A DNA stretch of 41,834 nt from Elusimicrobiota bacterium. Lineage in GTDB: Bacteria; Elusimicrobiota; Elusimicrobia; UBA1565; UBA9628. Shown here in pieces: positions 16,661-25,270 of the stretch (within the stretch, counting starts at the first letter, position 1; each line of letters opens with the position of its first letter). The notes under the pieces are model-generated. The model was not told the origin of the DNA, did no database searches, and saw only the letters and a list, made by a program, of their open reading frames with translations. The position numbers and the translations under genes were made by a program. The stretch is from the NCBI GenBank assembly GCA_016207605.1, contig JACQPJ010000060.1:1-41834 (forward strand), read 5' to 3'.

Positions 16661-18030
16661 CAGCCGGCCATGTTCGACAGCTCCAGCGCCTTGAGGAAGT
16701 CCTTGTTGGACTTGGTGGAAAGGATCTTGTCGCGCAGGAGATCCATCGCCTCCACCGAGCCCAGGGGGGCGAGCACCTTGCGCAGAATCCAGACCTTGTT
16801 GATCTCGTCCTCGGAGAGGAGCAGCTCCTCCTTGCGCGTGCCGGTGCGGTTGATCTCGATGGCCGGGAACATGCGGCGGTCGGCGAGCTTGCGGTCGAGG
16901 TACACCTCGGAGTTGCCGGTGCCCTTGAACTCCTCGAAGATGACCTCGTCCATGCGGCTGCCGGTCTCCACGAGGGATGTGGCGAGAATCGTGAGGCTGC
17001 CGCCTTCCTCTATATTGCGGGCCGCGCCGAGGAAGCGCTTGGGGCGCTGAAGCGACGTCGCCTCCAGGCCGCCCGAGAGCACGCGTCCCGAGGAGGGCGT
17101 GACCGTGTTGTAGGCGCGGGCCAGCCGGGTGATCGAGTCGAGCAGGATCACGACGTCCTTGCCCAGCTCGACCTGGCGCTTGGCCTTCTCCAGGACCATC
17201 TCGGAGACCTGCACGTGGCGCTCGGCGGGCTCGTCGAAGGTCGAGGCGATGACCTCGCCCTTGATCGTGCGCTGCATCTCGGTGACCTCCTCGGGGCGCT
17301 CGTCGATCAGGAGGACCAGGATCACGGTCTGGGGATGGTTCTTGGCGATCGCGTTGGCGAGCTTCTGCAGGATCACGGTCTTGCCGGTCTTGGGCGGGGC
17401 CACGATCAGGCCGCGCTGGCCCTTGCCGATGGGACAGATGAGGTCCATGAGGCGGGTGGTGACCTCGTCGCGGGTCGTCTCCAGCGTGTAGCGCGCATCG
17501 GGGTGCAGGGGCGTGAGGTTGTCGAAGAGAGGCCGGTCCTTGAGGGTCTCGGCCTCGATGCCGTTGATGCGCTTGACTTGGAGCAGGGCGAAGAAGCGCT
17601 CCCCGTCCTTGGGCGGGCGCACGAAGCCGGCGACCGTGTCGCAGCGGCGCAGGCCGAACTTCTTGATCTGCGAGGGCGACATGTAGATGTCGTCGGGTCC
17701 CGGCAGGTAGGAATAGTCCGGCGAGCGCAGGAAGCCGAAGCCGTCGGGCAGAATCTCCAGGACCCCCTCGTCGAAGATCATGCCGTTGGCCTTGAGCTGG
17801 CCCTCGACGATCTTGGCGATGAGCTCCTGCTTGCGCAGGCCGCTGAGGCCCTCGAGCTTGAGCTCCCGGGCGATGGCCGCGAGCTCCGCGATCGTCTTCT
17901 TGGCCAGCTCCGCCGTCTCCAGCGGCTTGAGCGGCGCCGCGCCGCCGGCCTCTCCCCCGGCCGCGGGCTGGGGCGGGTGCGCCGCGGACGCGGGGACGGC
18001 GGGGATTTCCGGCTTAGTCTGGGTTTCCAT
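16660..18030 (-). CDS. rho: Transcription termination factor Rho
   Basis: Rho is the hexameric RNA helicase that ends transcription. The 456-residue protein begins with an Ala/Pro-rich stretch of about 35 residues, longer than in E. coli. The SAP-like Rho N domain follows ([20 protein letters not shown]), then the RNA-binding cold-shock domain ([18 protein letters not shown]). The ATPase core has Walker [15 protein letters not shown], Walker [18 protein letters not shown], and the Q/R loops [16 protein letters not shown] and [17 protein letters not shown]. The ATG at 18030 lies inside the end of coaE (17-nt overlap) with GGAGG upstream. Bicyclomycin-site residues look normal. Confidence 0.97.
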   Translation of the reverse strand: METQTKPEIPAVPASAAHPPQPAAGGEAGGAAPLKPLETAELAKKTIAELAAIARELKLEGLSGLRKQELIAKIVEGQLKANGMIFDEGVLEILPDGFGFLRSPDYSYLPGPDDIYMSPSQIKKFGLRRCDTVAGFVRPPKDGERFFALLQVKRINGIEAETLKDRPLFDNLTPLHPDARYTLETTRDEVTTRLMDLICPIGKGQRGLIVAPPKTGKTVILQKLANAIAKNHPQTVILVLLIDERPEEVTEMQRTIKGEVIASTFDEPAERHVQVSEMVLEKAKRQVELGKDVVILLDSITRLARAYNTVTPSSGRVLSGGLEATSLQRPKRFLGAARNIEEGGSLTILATSLVETGSRMDEVIFEEFKGTGNSEVYLDRKLADRRMFPAIEINRTGTRKEELLLSEDEINKVWILRKVLAPLGSVEAMDLLRDKILSTKSNKDFLKALELSNMAG

Positions 18031-18697
18031 GGGGCATTCCTCCGTGCAGGAGCTTGAGACCGGCGAGCCAAGCGCCGACTTGCGCGCGCAGACGGACGCG
18101 GGAGCCGCCGTTTTCGATCACGACGTCGGCCAGCCGCCGCTTGCGCGCCAGGGGCCACTGCGCGCGCAGGCGGCGGCGGATCTCCGCGGCGGGCAGGCGG
18201 TCGCGGCGCGCGACGCGGCGCGCCTGCTCGCCCGGCGGGCAGGCCACGAGCAAAGTCGCGTCGAAGCGGTCCTGGAGTCCCGCCTCGAAGAGGAGGGGGA
18301 CGTCCACGACCACGACGCCCGAGAGCCGCCGCAGGCGGCGCTCCAGCTCGCGGCGGATGAGGGGGTGCGTCGCCGCCTCCAGGCGCCGCCGCGCGGCCGC
18401 GTCGCCAAAGACGCGGCGGCCGAGCGCCGCGCGGTCCACGGCGCCGTCCGGGCCCAGGACGCCGCGGCCGAAGGCGCGCACGATGGCGCGGTGGGCGGGG
18501 CCGCCGGGACGGGCCTGGGCGCGGGCCACCGCGTCGAGATCAAGCGTCTTGGCGCCAAGGCGCGCGAACTCGGCCAGTGCGGAGGATTTTCCCGTGGCCA
18601 AGCCGCCGGTCAAACCAACCACAAAGCGTTTGGGTCGCCGCGACCCTTCGGGCTCGGCACAGGCGCGGCTAGGGAAAGCCTTGTAGCGCCTAGTCAT
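18014..18697 (-). CDS. coaE: Dephospho-CoA kinase with repeat-derived N-terminus
   Basis: CoaE performs the last step of coenzyme A synthesis. The P-loop [19 protein letters not shown], then [23 protein letters not shown] and [18 protein letters not shown], are characteristic. From the ATG at 18697, which overlaps the rhomboid stop (ATGA), the protein is 227 residues. Its first ~20 residues before the P-loop strand are encoded by a copy of the dispersed repeat (18636-18693). A GTG just before VGLTGG would give the usual short N-terminus but has no ribosome site. The C-terminus overlaps the start of rho. Confidence 0.92.
   Translation of the reverse strand: MTRRYKAFPSRACAEPEGSRRPKRFVVGLTGGLATGKSSALAEFARLGAKTLDLDAVARAQARPGGPAHRAIVRAFGRGVLGPDGAVDRAALGRRVFGDAAARRRLEAATHPLIRRELERRLRRLSGVVVVDVPLLFEAGLQDRFDATLLVACPPGEQARRVARRDRLPAAEIRRRLRAQWPLARKRRLADVVIENGGSRVRLRAQVGAWLAGLKLLHGGMPHGNPD
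18636..18693 (+). repeat. Dispersed ~56-bp repeat, copy B (inside coaE)
   Basis: This copy carries the core CGACCCTTCGGGCTCGG and the tail TAGCGCCTAG. It lies in the first codons of coaE and is read in antisense as an open frame, adding about 20 residues ahead of the kinase P-loop. It ends one base before the stop codon of the rhomboid gene. Confidence 0.8.
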
Positions 18698-19524
18698 GAG
18701 GGCTTGTTCTTCTCCGAGTAGCGCCGCATCAGCGCCCGCTCCGCGTCGGTCAGCGACTCCAGGCCCGAGGCCAGGATCTTGTCGAGGATGCGGTCCACCT
18801 CCGCCATCTCGTCGCGCGGCGCGGACCGCGGGGCGGCGGAACGCGCGGCGCGGCGGGACGCGGGCTTGGAGGCCGGGCCGCGGGACGCGGCCAGCCCCGA
18901 GACGGCGGACGTGAGCTTGAGCTTCCAGACCCACCACCAGCGGATATAAAGGTAGCCCGTGACCATGCCGCCCAGGTGGGCGAAGCGCGCGATCCCGGGC
19001 GTGGTCCCGGACGCGCCCGCGAAGAACTCCAGCAGGCCGAAGAGGATCGCCATGTGCGCGGCGCGAACGGGAATGAGGAAATATAGGTAGACGACCGCGT
19101 CGGGGTAGAGCATGGCGAAGGCCACGAGCAGGCCGTAAATGGCGCCGGAGGCGCCGATCACCGGGATTGGGGAATGCGGCGCGACCGCGATCGAGACCAG
19201 CGCCGCGCCCACGCCGCAGAGGAAATAGTATTTGAGGAACTCGCCTCCCCCCCACTGCGCCTGGACGGGCATGCCGAACATCCAGAGCGCGAACAGGTTG
19301 AAGAGCAGGTGCCAGACGCTCCCGTGCAGGAACAGGTAGGTGACCGGCTGCCAGACCCAGTGCTGGGAGACGACCTCCCGCGGCACCAGCCCGAAGATCA
19401 ACTCGATGGGCGGGCCGACCAGCCTGGCGACGAGGAAGGCCGCGACGTTGGCCAGCAGCAGGAACTTGAGCGCCGACGGCATGGAGCGGAAGTCGATGGG
19501 GTCGTGCCGGAAGACGCGCGTCAT
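18694..19524 (-). CDS. Rhomboid-family intramembrane serine protease
   Basis: Rhomboids cleave membrane proteins within the bilayer. The 276-residue protein has about six transmembrane segments. It shows YLFLHGSVWHLLFNLFALW (the loop and HxxxN), the nucleophile GASGAIYGLL (Ser), and the catalytic His in RFAHLGGMVTGYLY. The C-terminal ~70 residues are a soluble basic linker followed by EVDRILDKILASGLESLTD, a short helical domain often found in bacterial rhomboids. Both ends overlap neighbours at ATGA (polA before, coaE after). All catalytic residues are present. Confidence 0.93.
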   Translation of the reverse strand: MTRVFRHDPIDFRSMPSALKFLLLANVAAFLVARLVGPPIELIFGLVPREVVSQHWVWQPVTYLFLHGSVWHLLFNLFALWMFGMPVQAQWGGGEFLKYYFLCGVGAALVSIAVAPHSPIPVIGASGAIYGLLVAFAMLYPDAVVYLYFLIPVRAAHMAILFGLLEFFAGASGTTPGIARFAHLGGMVTGYLYIRWWWVWKLKLTSAVSGLAASRGPASKPASRRAARSAAPRSAPRDEMAEVDRILDKILASGLESLTDAERALMRRYSEKNKPS

Positions 19525-22121
19525 GCGAGAGGCTCCATGTCCTGCCAGTTGGGTCCGGCCTTGACGTCGACGACCAGGGGCACGCGCAGCGCCATGGCTC
19601 CCTCCATGACGCCCTTGACCCAGCGGCCAAAGGCCGCGGCCTCGCCCCGGTCGACCTCGAAGACGAGCTCGTCGTGGACCTGCAAAAGCATGGCCCCGCC
19701 CCGGCGCCCCGGCGGCATCTCCCGGGCGACGCGGAGCATCGCGAGCTTGATGATGTCGGCCGAGCCGCCCTGGATGGGCGTGTTGCGCGCGGCGCGCTCC
19801 GTGAACTGGCGCAGGGCCGTGTTCCTGGCGGCCAGCTCGGGCAGCCAGCGCACGCGCCCGAGCAGGGTCCGCACGCTCCCCTCCCGGCGCGCGCTCTCCA
19901 GGTTGCGCTCCGCCCAGGCCGCGACGCCGGCGTGGCGCTCGAAGTAGCGCTTGATGTAGGCGGCGGCCTCCCCCTGGGGGATGCCGAGCTGGGCGGCCAG
20001 GCCGAAGGCGGTCTGTCCGTAGACGAGGCCGAAATTGATGGTCTTGGCCGCGCGGCGCTGGTCGGCCGTGACCGCCTCGGGCGGGACGCGGAAGACCTCG
20101 CAGGCCGTGCGCCGGTGGACGTCCTCCCCCGCCTGGAAAGCCGCGGTCAGGGTCTCGTCGCCGGACTCGTGCGCGAGCACGCGCAGGTCGATCTGCGAGT
20201 AGTCGGCCGCGACCAGGACGCGGCCGGGCGGCGCGATGAAGGCGCGGCGAATGCGGCGGCCCGCCTCGGTGCGCACGGGGATGTTCTGCAGGTTGGGGTC
20301 CAGGCTGGACAGGCGCCCCGTGAGCGTGCCGGCCTGGTCGAAGGTGGTGTGGACGCGCCGAGTCCTAGGGTCCACGCGCTCCAGCAGGCCCCTCACGTAG
20401 GTGGACTCCAGCTTGGCGATCTCCCGGTACTCGATGATTTTGGCCGGCAGGGCGTGCTGGGCCGCCAGGACCTGGAGGGTCTCCTCGTCGGTCGAGCGGC
20501 CGCCCTTGGCGGTCTTGTGGACCAGCGGCAGGCCGAGCCGGTCGAAGAGGACCTCGGCGAGCTGCTTGGGGGACTGGGCGTTGAGGGGCGCGCCGGCCAG
20601 AGCGTCGATCTCCTTCTGGAGAGAGGCCAGAGAGGCCGCGAACTCGCGCGAGAGCCCGCGCAAGTAGTCCGCGTCGAGGAGCACCCCCGCGCGCTCCATG
20701 TCCCGCAGGACCGCGGAGATCGGCAGCTCCACCTCCGCGTAGAGCTCCCAGACCTTGGCCTCCCGCAGCCGCGCGGCCAGGGCCTCGCGCCCGGCGCAGA
20801 GGGCCGCGCGGGCCAGCAGGGCCTCCCCGGGGTCCTCCGCCTTGGGATCCTTAGCGCCGCCCGGATCCAGGCAATAGGCCGCGAGCTTGGCGTCGAAGTC
20901 GGGGCCCGCCAGCTCCAGCCCCGCCCGGTCCAGGGCCGCGCGCGCGGCCTTCAAGTCCCAGCCGACCTTGAGCGCGCGCCCGCCCAGCAGGGACCGGAGT
21001 TCCTTGCCCTTGGCCCCGGCCTCGTCGAGCACGGCGCAGCGCCCGTCCTCCAGCCCGGCCAGGACGCGCACCCGGGAGGCGGCCAGGAGCTCCCCGTCCC
21101 CGGCCGCGTCCGACACCGCGCCGACCAGCACGGCCCCGGCCTTCGAGAGCTCCTTGGCGATGGACTTGAGCGGCGCCTCGCGGATCGCGGCCCGGGCGGC
21201 GCCGGGCCCCTCCTCCGCCGGACGCCCGCCCTCCGCGGGCGGAACCGACGCGGCCGGGGCGGGCGCGCCGAACTCCTTGGCCAGCGCGCGGAACTCGAAG
21301 CGCTCCAGGCCCGCGGCCAGGACCTCCGGCTCGGGCGGGCGCACGCGGCAGTCCTCGGGCGAAGCCTCCAACGGGACCTGTTCGTCCAGAGCGATGAGTC
21401 CCCGCGCGAGCTCGGCGGTCTTTTCGCCCTCCTTGAGGGCTTGGGCGAGCTTGGGCGCCAGGGACGCGTCGTCCCGACGGGCCGCGGCGATGGCGCCCTG
21501 GAGCGACCCGTAGGACTTGAGCAGCCTCACCGCGCCGACGGGCCCCACGCCCTTGAGGCCGGGGACGTTGTCCGAGGCGTCGCCGACGATGGCCAGGTAG
21601 TCGCGCACCTGCCCGGGCGGCACGCCGAACTTCTTCTCCACGTCGGGAGCGTCGAGCCAGTCGCCCTTGGCGGCGTTGAAGACGCGCACGCCGGGCCCGA
21701 CGAGCTGGAGGGCGTCCTTGTCGCCCGTGACCAGCACCGCCTCCCAGCCCTCCCGGGCCGCCCGGCGCGCCATGGTCGCCATCACGTCGTCGGCCTCGTA
21801 GCCGGGCTTTTCGAGGCAGCGCAGGCCCAGCGCCTCGGCCAGGAGCCGCGCCCGGCCGAGCTGGACGAGCAGGTCCCCGTCGATCTCCTTGCGCGTGGCC
21901 TTGTAGCCCTCGAACGCCGCGTGACGGAAGGTCGGGCCGGGCGTGTCCAAGCACACGGCCAAGCCCTCGGGCTTGTCGCGCCGCAGGAGCTGGATCAGCG
22001 TGCGCGCAAAGCCGTACAGGGCCCCCACCGGCTCCCCCTTGGAGTCCTTCAGGGGAGGGAGCGCGTGATAAGCCCGGTGGAGATAGGCGTGGGCGTCGAC
22101 GAGGTAGAGGCGAGGCTTCAT
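19521..22121 (-). CDS. polA: DNA polymerase I, proofreading probably inactive
   Basis: PolA fills gaps and removes primers. The 866-residue protein has an N-terminal 5'-3' nuclease (LYLVDAHAYLHRAYHALP, GYEADDVMA, VTGDKDALQLV, VGDASDNVPGLKGVGPVGA), a middle domain, and a complete polymerase domain: motif A VAADYSQIDLRVLAHESG, motif B RRAAKTINFGLVYGQT, motif C LQVHDELVFEV. The middle domain lacks the DxE of 3'-5' exonucleases; around residue 340 the sequence reads GAVSDAAGDGELL, and later VGWDLKAARAAL. It therefore resembles Taq-type enzymes without proofreading. It starts at the ATG at 22121, 36 nt after trxA. Confidence 0.96.
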   Translation of the reverse strand: MKPRLYLVDAHAYLHRAYHALPPLKDSKGEPVGALYGFARTLIQLLRRDKPEGLAVCLDTPGPTFRHAAFEGYKATRKEIDGDLLVQLGRARLLAEALGLRCLEKPGYEADDVMATMARRAAREGWEAVLVTGDKDALQLVGPGVRVFNAAKGDWLDAPDVEKKFGVPPGQVRDYLAIVGDASDNVPGLKGVGPVGAVRLLKSYGSLQGAIAAARRDDASLAPKLAQALKEGEKTAELARGLIALDEQVPLEASPEDCRVRPPEPEVLAAGLERFEFRALAKEFGAPAPAASVPPAEGGRPAEEGPGAARAAIREAPLKSIAKELSKAGAVLVGAVSDAAGDGELLAASRVRVLAGLEDGRCAVLDEAGAKGKELRSLLGGRALKVGWDLKAARAALDRAGLELAGPDFDAKLAAYCLDPGGAKDPKAEDPGEALLARAALCAGREALAARLREAKVWELYAEVELPISAVLRDMERAGVLLDADYLRGLSREFAASLASLQKEIDALAGAPLNAQSPKQLAEVLFDRLGLPLVHKTAKGGRSTDEETLQVLAAQHALPAKIIEYREIAKLESTYVRGLLERVDPRTRRVHTTFDQAGTLTGRLSSLDPNLQNIPVRTEAGRRIRRAFIAPPGRVLVAADYSQIDLRVLAHESGDETLTAAFQAGEDVHRRTACEVFRVPPEAVTADQRRAAKTINFGLVYGQTAFGLAAQLGIPQGEAAAYIKRYFERHAGVAAWAERNLESARREGSVRTLLGRVRWLPELAARNTALRQFTERAARNTPIQGGSADIIKLAMLRVAREMPPGRRGGAMLLQVHDELVFEVDRGEAAAFGRWVKGVMEGAMALRVPLVVDVKAGPNWQDMEPLA

Positions 22122-22157
22122 CGACCGAAGGTCGGGGACGACGGGACGGACGGAACG

Positions 22158-22484
22158 CTACGGCTGCAGCAGACCGTCGAGGAGCTTCTTGAGATCGGCC
22201 TTGGACTGGACGCCGACGCGCTGCTCGACCAGCTTTCCGCCCTTGAAGAAGAGCAGGGTCGGGATGGCCGAGACGCGGAAGCGCCCCGGGGCGGCGGGAT
22301 GGTCGTCGGTGTTGAGCTTAGCGACCTTCACCTTGCCCGCGTACTCCTTGGCGAGCTCCTCGACCACCGGCGAGAGCATCCGGCACGGGCCGCACCAGGG
22401 AGCCCAGAAGTCCACCAGCACGGGCTGGGCGGACTGCAGGACCTCGGTCTCGAAGGTGTCGTCGGTGAGCTGGATCTCGGCCAT
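22158..22484 (-). CDS. trxA: Thioredoxin
   Basis: A 108-residue cytoplasmic thioredoxin with the redox motif W-C-G-P-C at 30-34 in VDFWAPWCGPCRMLSPVV. Also visible are KVAKLNTDDHPAAPGRFRV and the cis-proline region SAIPTLLFFKGGKLV. It is the first gene after a strong sigma-70 promoter and probably leads the operon polA-rhomboid-coaE-rho-M23-hydrolase. AGGAG lies 10 nt before the ATG. Confidence 0.97.
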   Translation of the reverse strand: MAEIQLTDDTFETEVLQSAQPVLVDFWAPWCGPCRMLSPVVEELAKEYAGKVKVAKLNTDDHPAAPGRFRVSAIPTLLFFKGGKLVEQRVGVQSKADLKKLLDGLLQP

Positions 22485-22525
22485 CGGGGAAGTTCTCCTG
22501 AGGAGGAACGTCGAACCGCCCCTGG

Positions 22526-22554
22526 ATGATAGCAGGCCCTTCGCGGCGTGTCAA
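22526..22554 (-). promoter_or_regulatory. Sigma-70 promoter of the trxA operon
   Basis: On the minus strand, TTGACA (22549-22554), a 17-bp spacer and the extended -10 TGCTATCAT (hexamer at 22526-22531) lie 41 nt before the trxA ATG. The -35 overlaps the stop codon of the upstream DUF4143 gene. Confidence 0.85.
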
Positions 22555-23696
22555 CCTTTCGCAACGTCAAGCTGAAGGGCTTGAGCCAGAGGAATCGCTT
22601 CGATGCGATTAGTCATCGCGAACCGATGTGTCCCCGGATACACCACCCACAGGCGCCGAAGCTTTAGATCCTCCAGGGCGATGTGCATGGATTTCGTGAC
22701 GCTTGGCGCCTCGCTCGCTTTGAATTCAAACCCCCAGCGCATGCCGTCACGCATGATCAATAAATCCAATTCGGCTCCGGCATGGGTCCCCCAAAAATAA
22801 ACATGCCGATCCGGGACCCGCCGGAGCGCCTGCTCCAGGGCAAATCCCTCCCAAGACGCGCCGAATTTGGGATGGGCGCAAAGACTTTCCTTGGTTTGGA
22901 GGCTCATGAGCGAATGGAAAAGCCCCGAATCCCGAATATAGACCTTGGGAGATTTGACCAGCCGCTTGCCCAGGTTTTCGTGCCAAGGCCGCAGCTGCCG
23001 AACCATAAAAGCGCCGGTCAGGATATCGAGGTAGTGCTGCGTGGTCGTATGCGCCGTCCCTAAGGAAGAGGCGATTTCGGACGCGTTCCAAGTCTGTCCA
23101 TGGTAGTGGGCAAGCATGCTCCAAAATCGCCTCAGCGTCGCCGCGGGCACGCGGATGCCCCATTGAGGGATATCGCGCTCCAAAAAAGTCTTCAGGAAAT
23201 CTTCCCGCCACTCGAAGCTCTTGGCGCCGCTGGCGGCCAGATAGGAGGATGGGAAGCCTCCGCGCAGCCAGAGCCGGTCGAGATGAGGCGCTTCGATCAG
23301 ATCGAATCCCCCCATGTCGATGAAGTGCACCCGCCCCGCCAGGGATTCCGAAGAATGCCGGAGAAGATCGGGCGAGGCGCTCCCAAGAATCAGGAAGGAC
23401 GCCCGCCGTGGCCGCCGGTCCGCCAAGACCCGCAAGGTTTCCAGCAGGCCGGGCTGCTTCTGGACTTCGTCCAAGATAATCAAGCCCCGAAGATCCCCGA
23501 GCGCGCGAACCGGATCCTGCAGGCGGGCAAGGTCCTGACGGTTCTCGAGGTCGAAGAACGACCCCTTGACCCGACGAAATAATTCCCGAGCCAGCGTGGT
23601 TTTGCCGCACTGCCGGGGCCCCAGAAGAGCCGTGACGGGATGATCCTTCACGCTGCGGCGAATCCTTTGAAGAAGCGCGGGTCGCCTGATGTGCAC
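22551..23696 (-). CDS. DUF4143-type AAA ATPase
   Basis: A complete 381-residue member of the AAA_14/DUF4143 ATPases. It shows Walker A VTALLGPRQCGKTTLAREL, Walker B LRGLIILDEVQKQPGLL, sensor FLILGSASPDLLRHSSES, and the DUF4143 part with LWLRGGFPSSYLA and ETLLERDIPQ-like FLERDIPQWGIR. The C-terminus has a nuclease-like pattern, AGAELDLLIMRDG followed by WGFEFKASEAP. I prefer the GTG at 23696, since upstream codons (TTG at 23750) run through promoter-like AT-rich DNA. It stands alone and is flanked by a repeat copy. Its function is unknown; it is a paralogue of the partial gene at the left edge. Confidence 0.87.
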   Translation of the reverse strand: MHIRRPALLQRIRRSVKDHPVTALLGPRQCGKTTLARELFRRVKGSFFDLENRQDLARLQDPVRALGDLRGLIILDEVQKQPGLLETLRVLADRRPRRASFLILGSASPDLLRHSSESLAGRVHFIDMGGFDLIEAPHLDRLWLRGGFPSSYLAASGAKSFEWREDFLKTFLERDIPQWGIRVPAATLRRFWSMLAHYHGQTWNASEIASSLGTAHTTTQHYLDILTGAFMVRQLRPWHENLGKRLVKSPKVYIRDSGLFHSLMSLQTKESLCAHPKFGASWEGFALEQALRRVPDRHVYFWGTHAGAELDLLIMRDGMRWGFEFKASEAPSVTKSMHIALEDLKLRRLWVVYPGTHRFAMTNRIEAIPLAQALQLDVAKG

Positions 23697-23746
23697 GACT
23701 GATTCTAGTATATTGAGCGATTGCCCATCAAATATCAAGGTGCAGC

Positions 23747-23863
23747 TCAATCGTAAGGAACCCCATTGGCCGCCCAGTAGTCATTAAACCACCTCGACGC
23801 GGCGCCCGCCACGTCGGCCCCAAAACGCCGCGCGAACAGAAGCGCCGACAGAGCGGCGCGCAC
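23747..23863 (-). pseudogene. Short ORF, possible gene remnant
   Basis: A 38-residue frame from the GTG at 23863, reading RAALSALLFARRFGAD and then SRWFNDYWAANGVPYD before TGA. The aromatic-rich end looks like real protein C-terminus rather than random high-GC translation. The frame emerges directly from repeat copy C, so it may be the tail of a gene lost by deletion. It could also be a small gene or chance. No family recognised. Confidence 0.3.
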
Positions 23864-23866
23864 GGG

Positions 23867-23927
23867 CCTAGATGCTATGAGCCCTTCCTCAACGCATCTG
23901 TGCCGAGCCCGCAGGGTCGAGGCCTAG
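23867..23927 (-). repeat. Dispersed ~56-bp repeat, copy C
   Basis: This copy lies on the minus strand, starting CTAGGCCTCGACCCTGCGGG and ending ATAGCATCTAGG. Its first CTAG (23924-23927) supplies the TAG stop codon of the response regulator gene. Confidence 0.8.
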
Positions 23928-24352
23928 CTCGGACGGCGGCCGGCGAGGACCCGGTCGATCTCCGAGCAGAGGCGCTCGACGGCGACGGGCTTGGAGAGGA
24001 ACTGCGAGGCGCCGGCCTGGAAGCCCTCGGCGCGTCCGGCGGCGTCCTCGTACTGCGCGCAGGCGGAGACGAAGATGACGGGCGTGTCCTGATAGCCGTC
24101 CAGGCTCTTGACGCGGCGGCAGAGCTCGAAGCCGTGCACGTCCGGGAGCTGGATGTCCATGATGATGAGCGCGGGCCGGCTGCGCTTGAGGGCGCGGATC
24201 GCCTCGTCGCCGCTGCGCGCGCCCGAGACCGAGACGCCCTTCAAGGCCATCACGTCGATGAAGGTCTCCCGGAAATGATCGTCGTCTTCGACGATGAACA
24301 TCGGGGGCGGCGGGAGGGGCTGCGCGATCATGGTCTTTTTTCCGGGCTCCAT
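23924..24352 (-). CDS. Single-domain response regulator
   Basis: A receiver domain of 142 residues with no output domain, so it probably signals through protein contact (CheY/Spo0F-like). After a Pro-rich start it shows FIVEDDDHFRETFIDVMAL (acidic pocket, about 22-25), IIMDIQLPDVHGFELC (phosphoacceptor Asp, about 66), PVIFVSACAQ (switch Ser) and FLSKPVAVERL (conserved Lys). I chose the ATG at 24352; an ATG at 24331 is possible. No histidine kinase lies nearby. The stop codon is formed by repeat copy C. Confidence 0.88.
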   Translation of the reverse strand: MEPGKKTMIAQPLPPPPMFIVEDDDHFRETFIDVMALKGVSVSGARSGDEAIRALKRSRPALIIMDIQLPDVHGFELCRRVKSLDGYQDTPVIFVSACAQYEDAAGRAEGFQAGASQFLSKPVAVERLCSEIDRVLAGRRPS

Positions 24353-24404
24353 TATACCGCCGCGCGAGCGCGCGTCCACGGGCCGTAAGGCCTAGACGGG
24401 GCGC

Positions 24405-24460
24405 GGCATTGGACCCATCCCATCCGGGACCTTTGGCCTGGGGCCGCGTAGGTCCTTTGG
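24405..24460. promoter_or_regulatory. GGGTCC/GGGCC-type element, copy H4
   Basis: The divergent gap between the response regulator and the next gene contains TTGGACCCATCC, GGGACCTTTGGCCTGGGGCC and TAGGTCCTTTGG. These words recur in the other elements at 12717, 34710 and 36131. The fold here is less clean than in H1 and H2. Confidence 0.4.
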
Positions 24461-24469
24461 AAGCCATGA

Positions 24470-24481
24470 TACAATGCCGGC
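24470..24481 (+). promoter_or_regulatory. Extended -10 promoter, leaderless start
   Basis: TGATACAAT (hexamer at 24470-24475) lies exactly 6 nt before the GTG at 24482. Transcription would begin at or next to the start codon. No Shine-Dalgarno sequence is visible. Confidence 0.6.
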
Positions 24482-25261
24482 GTGACCGCCCTGGCCCTGG
24501 CCCTCCTGCTCGCCCCCGGCGCCGGCGCGCTGGCGCGGCTCGACGGCGCGCAATCCCTGGCCATCGGCCGCAGGATCTGGCAGAACGAATGCGGCGGCAA
24601 GGTGGACGAGCTCACGCACTGGAACCAGGGCGAGGACTTCGCCTCGCTGGGCATCGGCCACTTCATCTGGTATCCCGCCGGCAGGCGCGGCCCCTTCACC
24701 GAGAGCTTCCCCGGCGCCCTGGACGCCGTCGCGGCCTCCGGCCGCCCCCTGCCCGCCTGGCTCAAAGGGCGTCCGCCCTGCCCCTGGAACAGCCGCGAGG
24801 AGTTCTTCGCCGATTTCCGCTCCCCGCGCATGAACGAACTGCGCGCCCTGCTCGCCGACACCGTCGCGGTCCAGGCCCGCTACGCCGCCGGCCGCCTGGA
24901 GGCGGCCCTGCCCCAGCTGCTGGCCGCCGCGCCCCGCCGGAAGCGCAAGGCCTTGCGCCGGCGCTTCGAGGCCGTGGCCGCCGCCCCCAACGGGGTCTAC
25001 GCGCTGATGGACTACGTGAACTTCAAGGGCGAGGGAATCTCCCCCACCGAGCGCTACGACGGCCTGGGTTGGGGCCTGCTCCAGGCCCTGGAGCTGATGG
25101 AGGACGCCCCGCCCGGCCAGCCCGCGGTGGAGGCCTTCGCCCGGGCCGCCGACGCCGCCCTCACCCGCCGGACGGAGCACGCCCCGCCCGAGCGGCGGGA
25201 GCGCGAGCGCGGCTGGCTGCCGGGCTGGCGCGCGCGGCTTAAGACCTACCTCGAGCCCTGA
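24482..25261 (+). CDS. Secreted lysozyme-like protein of unknown function
   Basis: A 259-residue protein with a signal peptide (MTALALALLLAPGAGALA). The segment RIWQNECGGKVDELTHWN, followed by FASLGIGHFIWYP, recalls the Glu ... T/S-x-G-x-GH pattern of T4-type lysozymes: E36 here, GIGH at 57-60. MDYVNFKGEGISPTERYDG is another conserved-looking block. It may be a periplasmic muramidase or a catalytically altered relative; this is inference from one motif. The GTG at 24482 is supported by the extended -10 6 nt upstream. It converges on the ClpP-like gene with 9 bp between stops. Confidence 0.7.
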   Translation: MTALALALLLAPGAGALARLDGAQSLAIGRRIWQNECGGKVDELTHWNQGEDFASLGIGHFIWYPAGRRGPFTESFPGALDAVAASGRPLPAWLKGRPPCPWNSREEFFADFRSPRMNELRALLADTVAVQARYAAGRLEAALPQLLAAAPRRKRKALRRRFEAVAAAPNGVYALMDYVNFKGEGISPTERYDGLGWGLLQALELMEDAPPGQPAVEAFARAADAALTRRTEHAPPERRERERGWLPGWRARLKTYLEP

Positions 25262-25270
25262 CGAACCGGC

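Noticed and set aside
22122-22157. CGACC/GGTCG mini-hairpin between trxA and polA as terminator
   Set aside because: Five base pairs and no T-run; not supportable.
19674-22529. 951-residue plus-strand frame opposite polA
   Set aside because: Shadow of polA; Gly/Arg-rich and without any recognisable domain.
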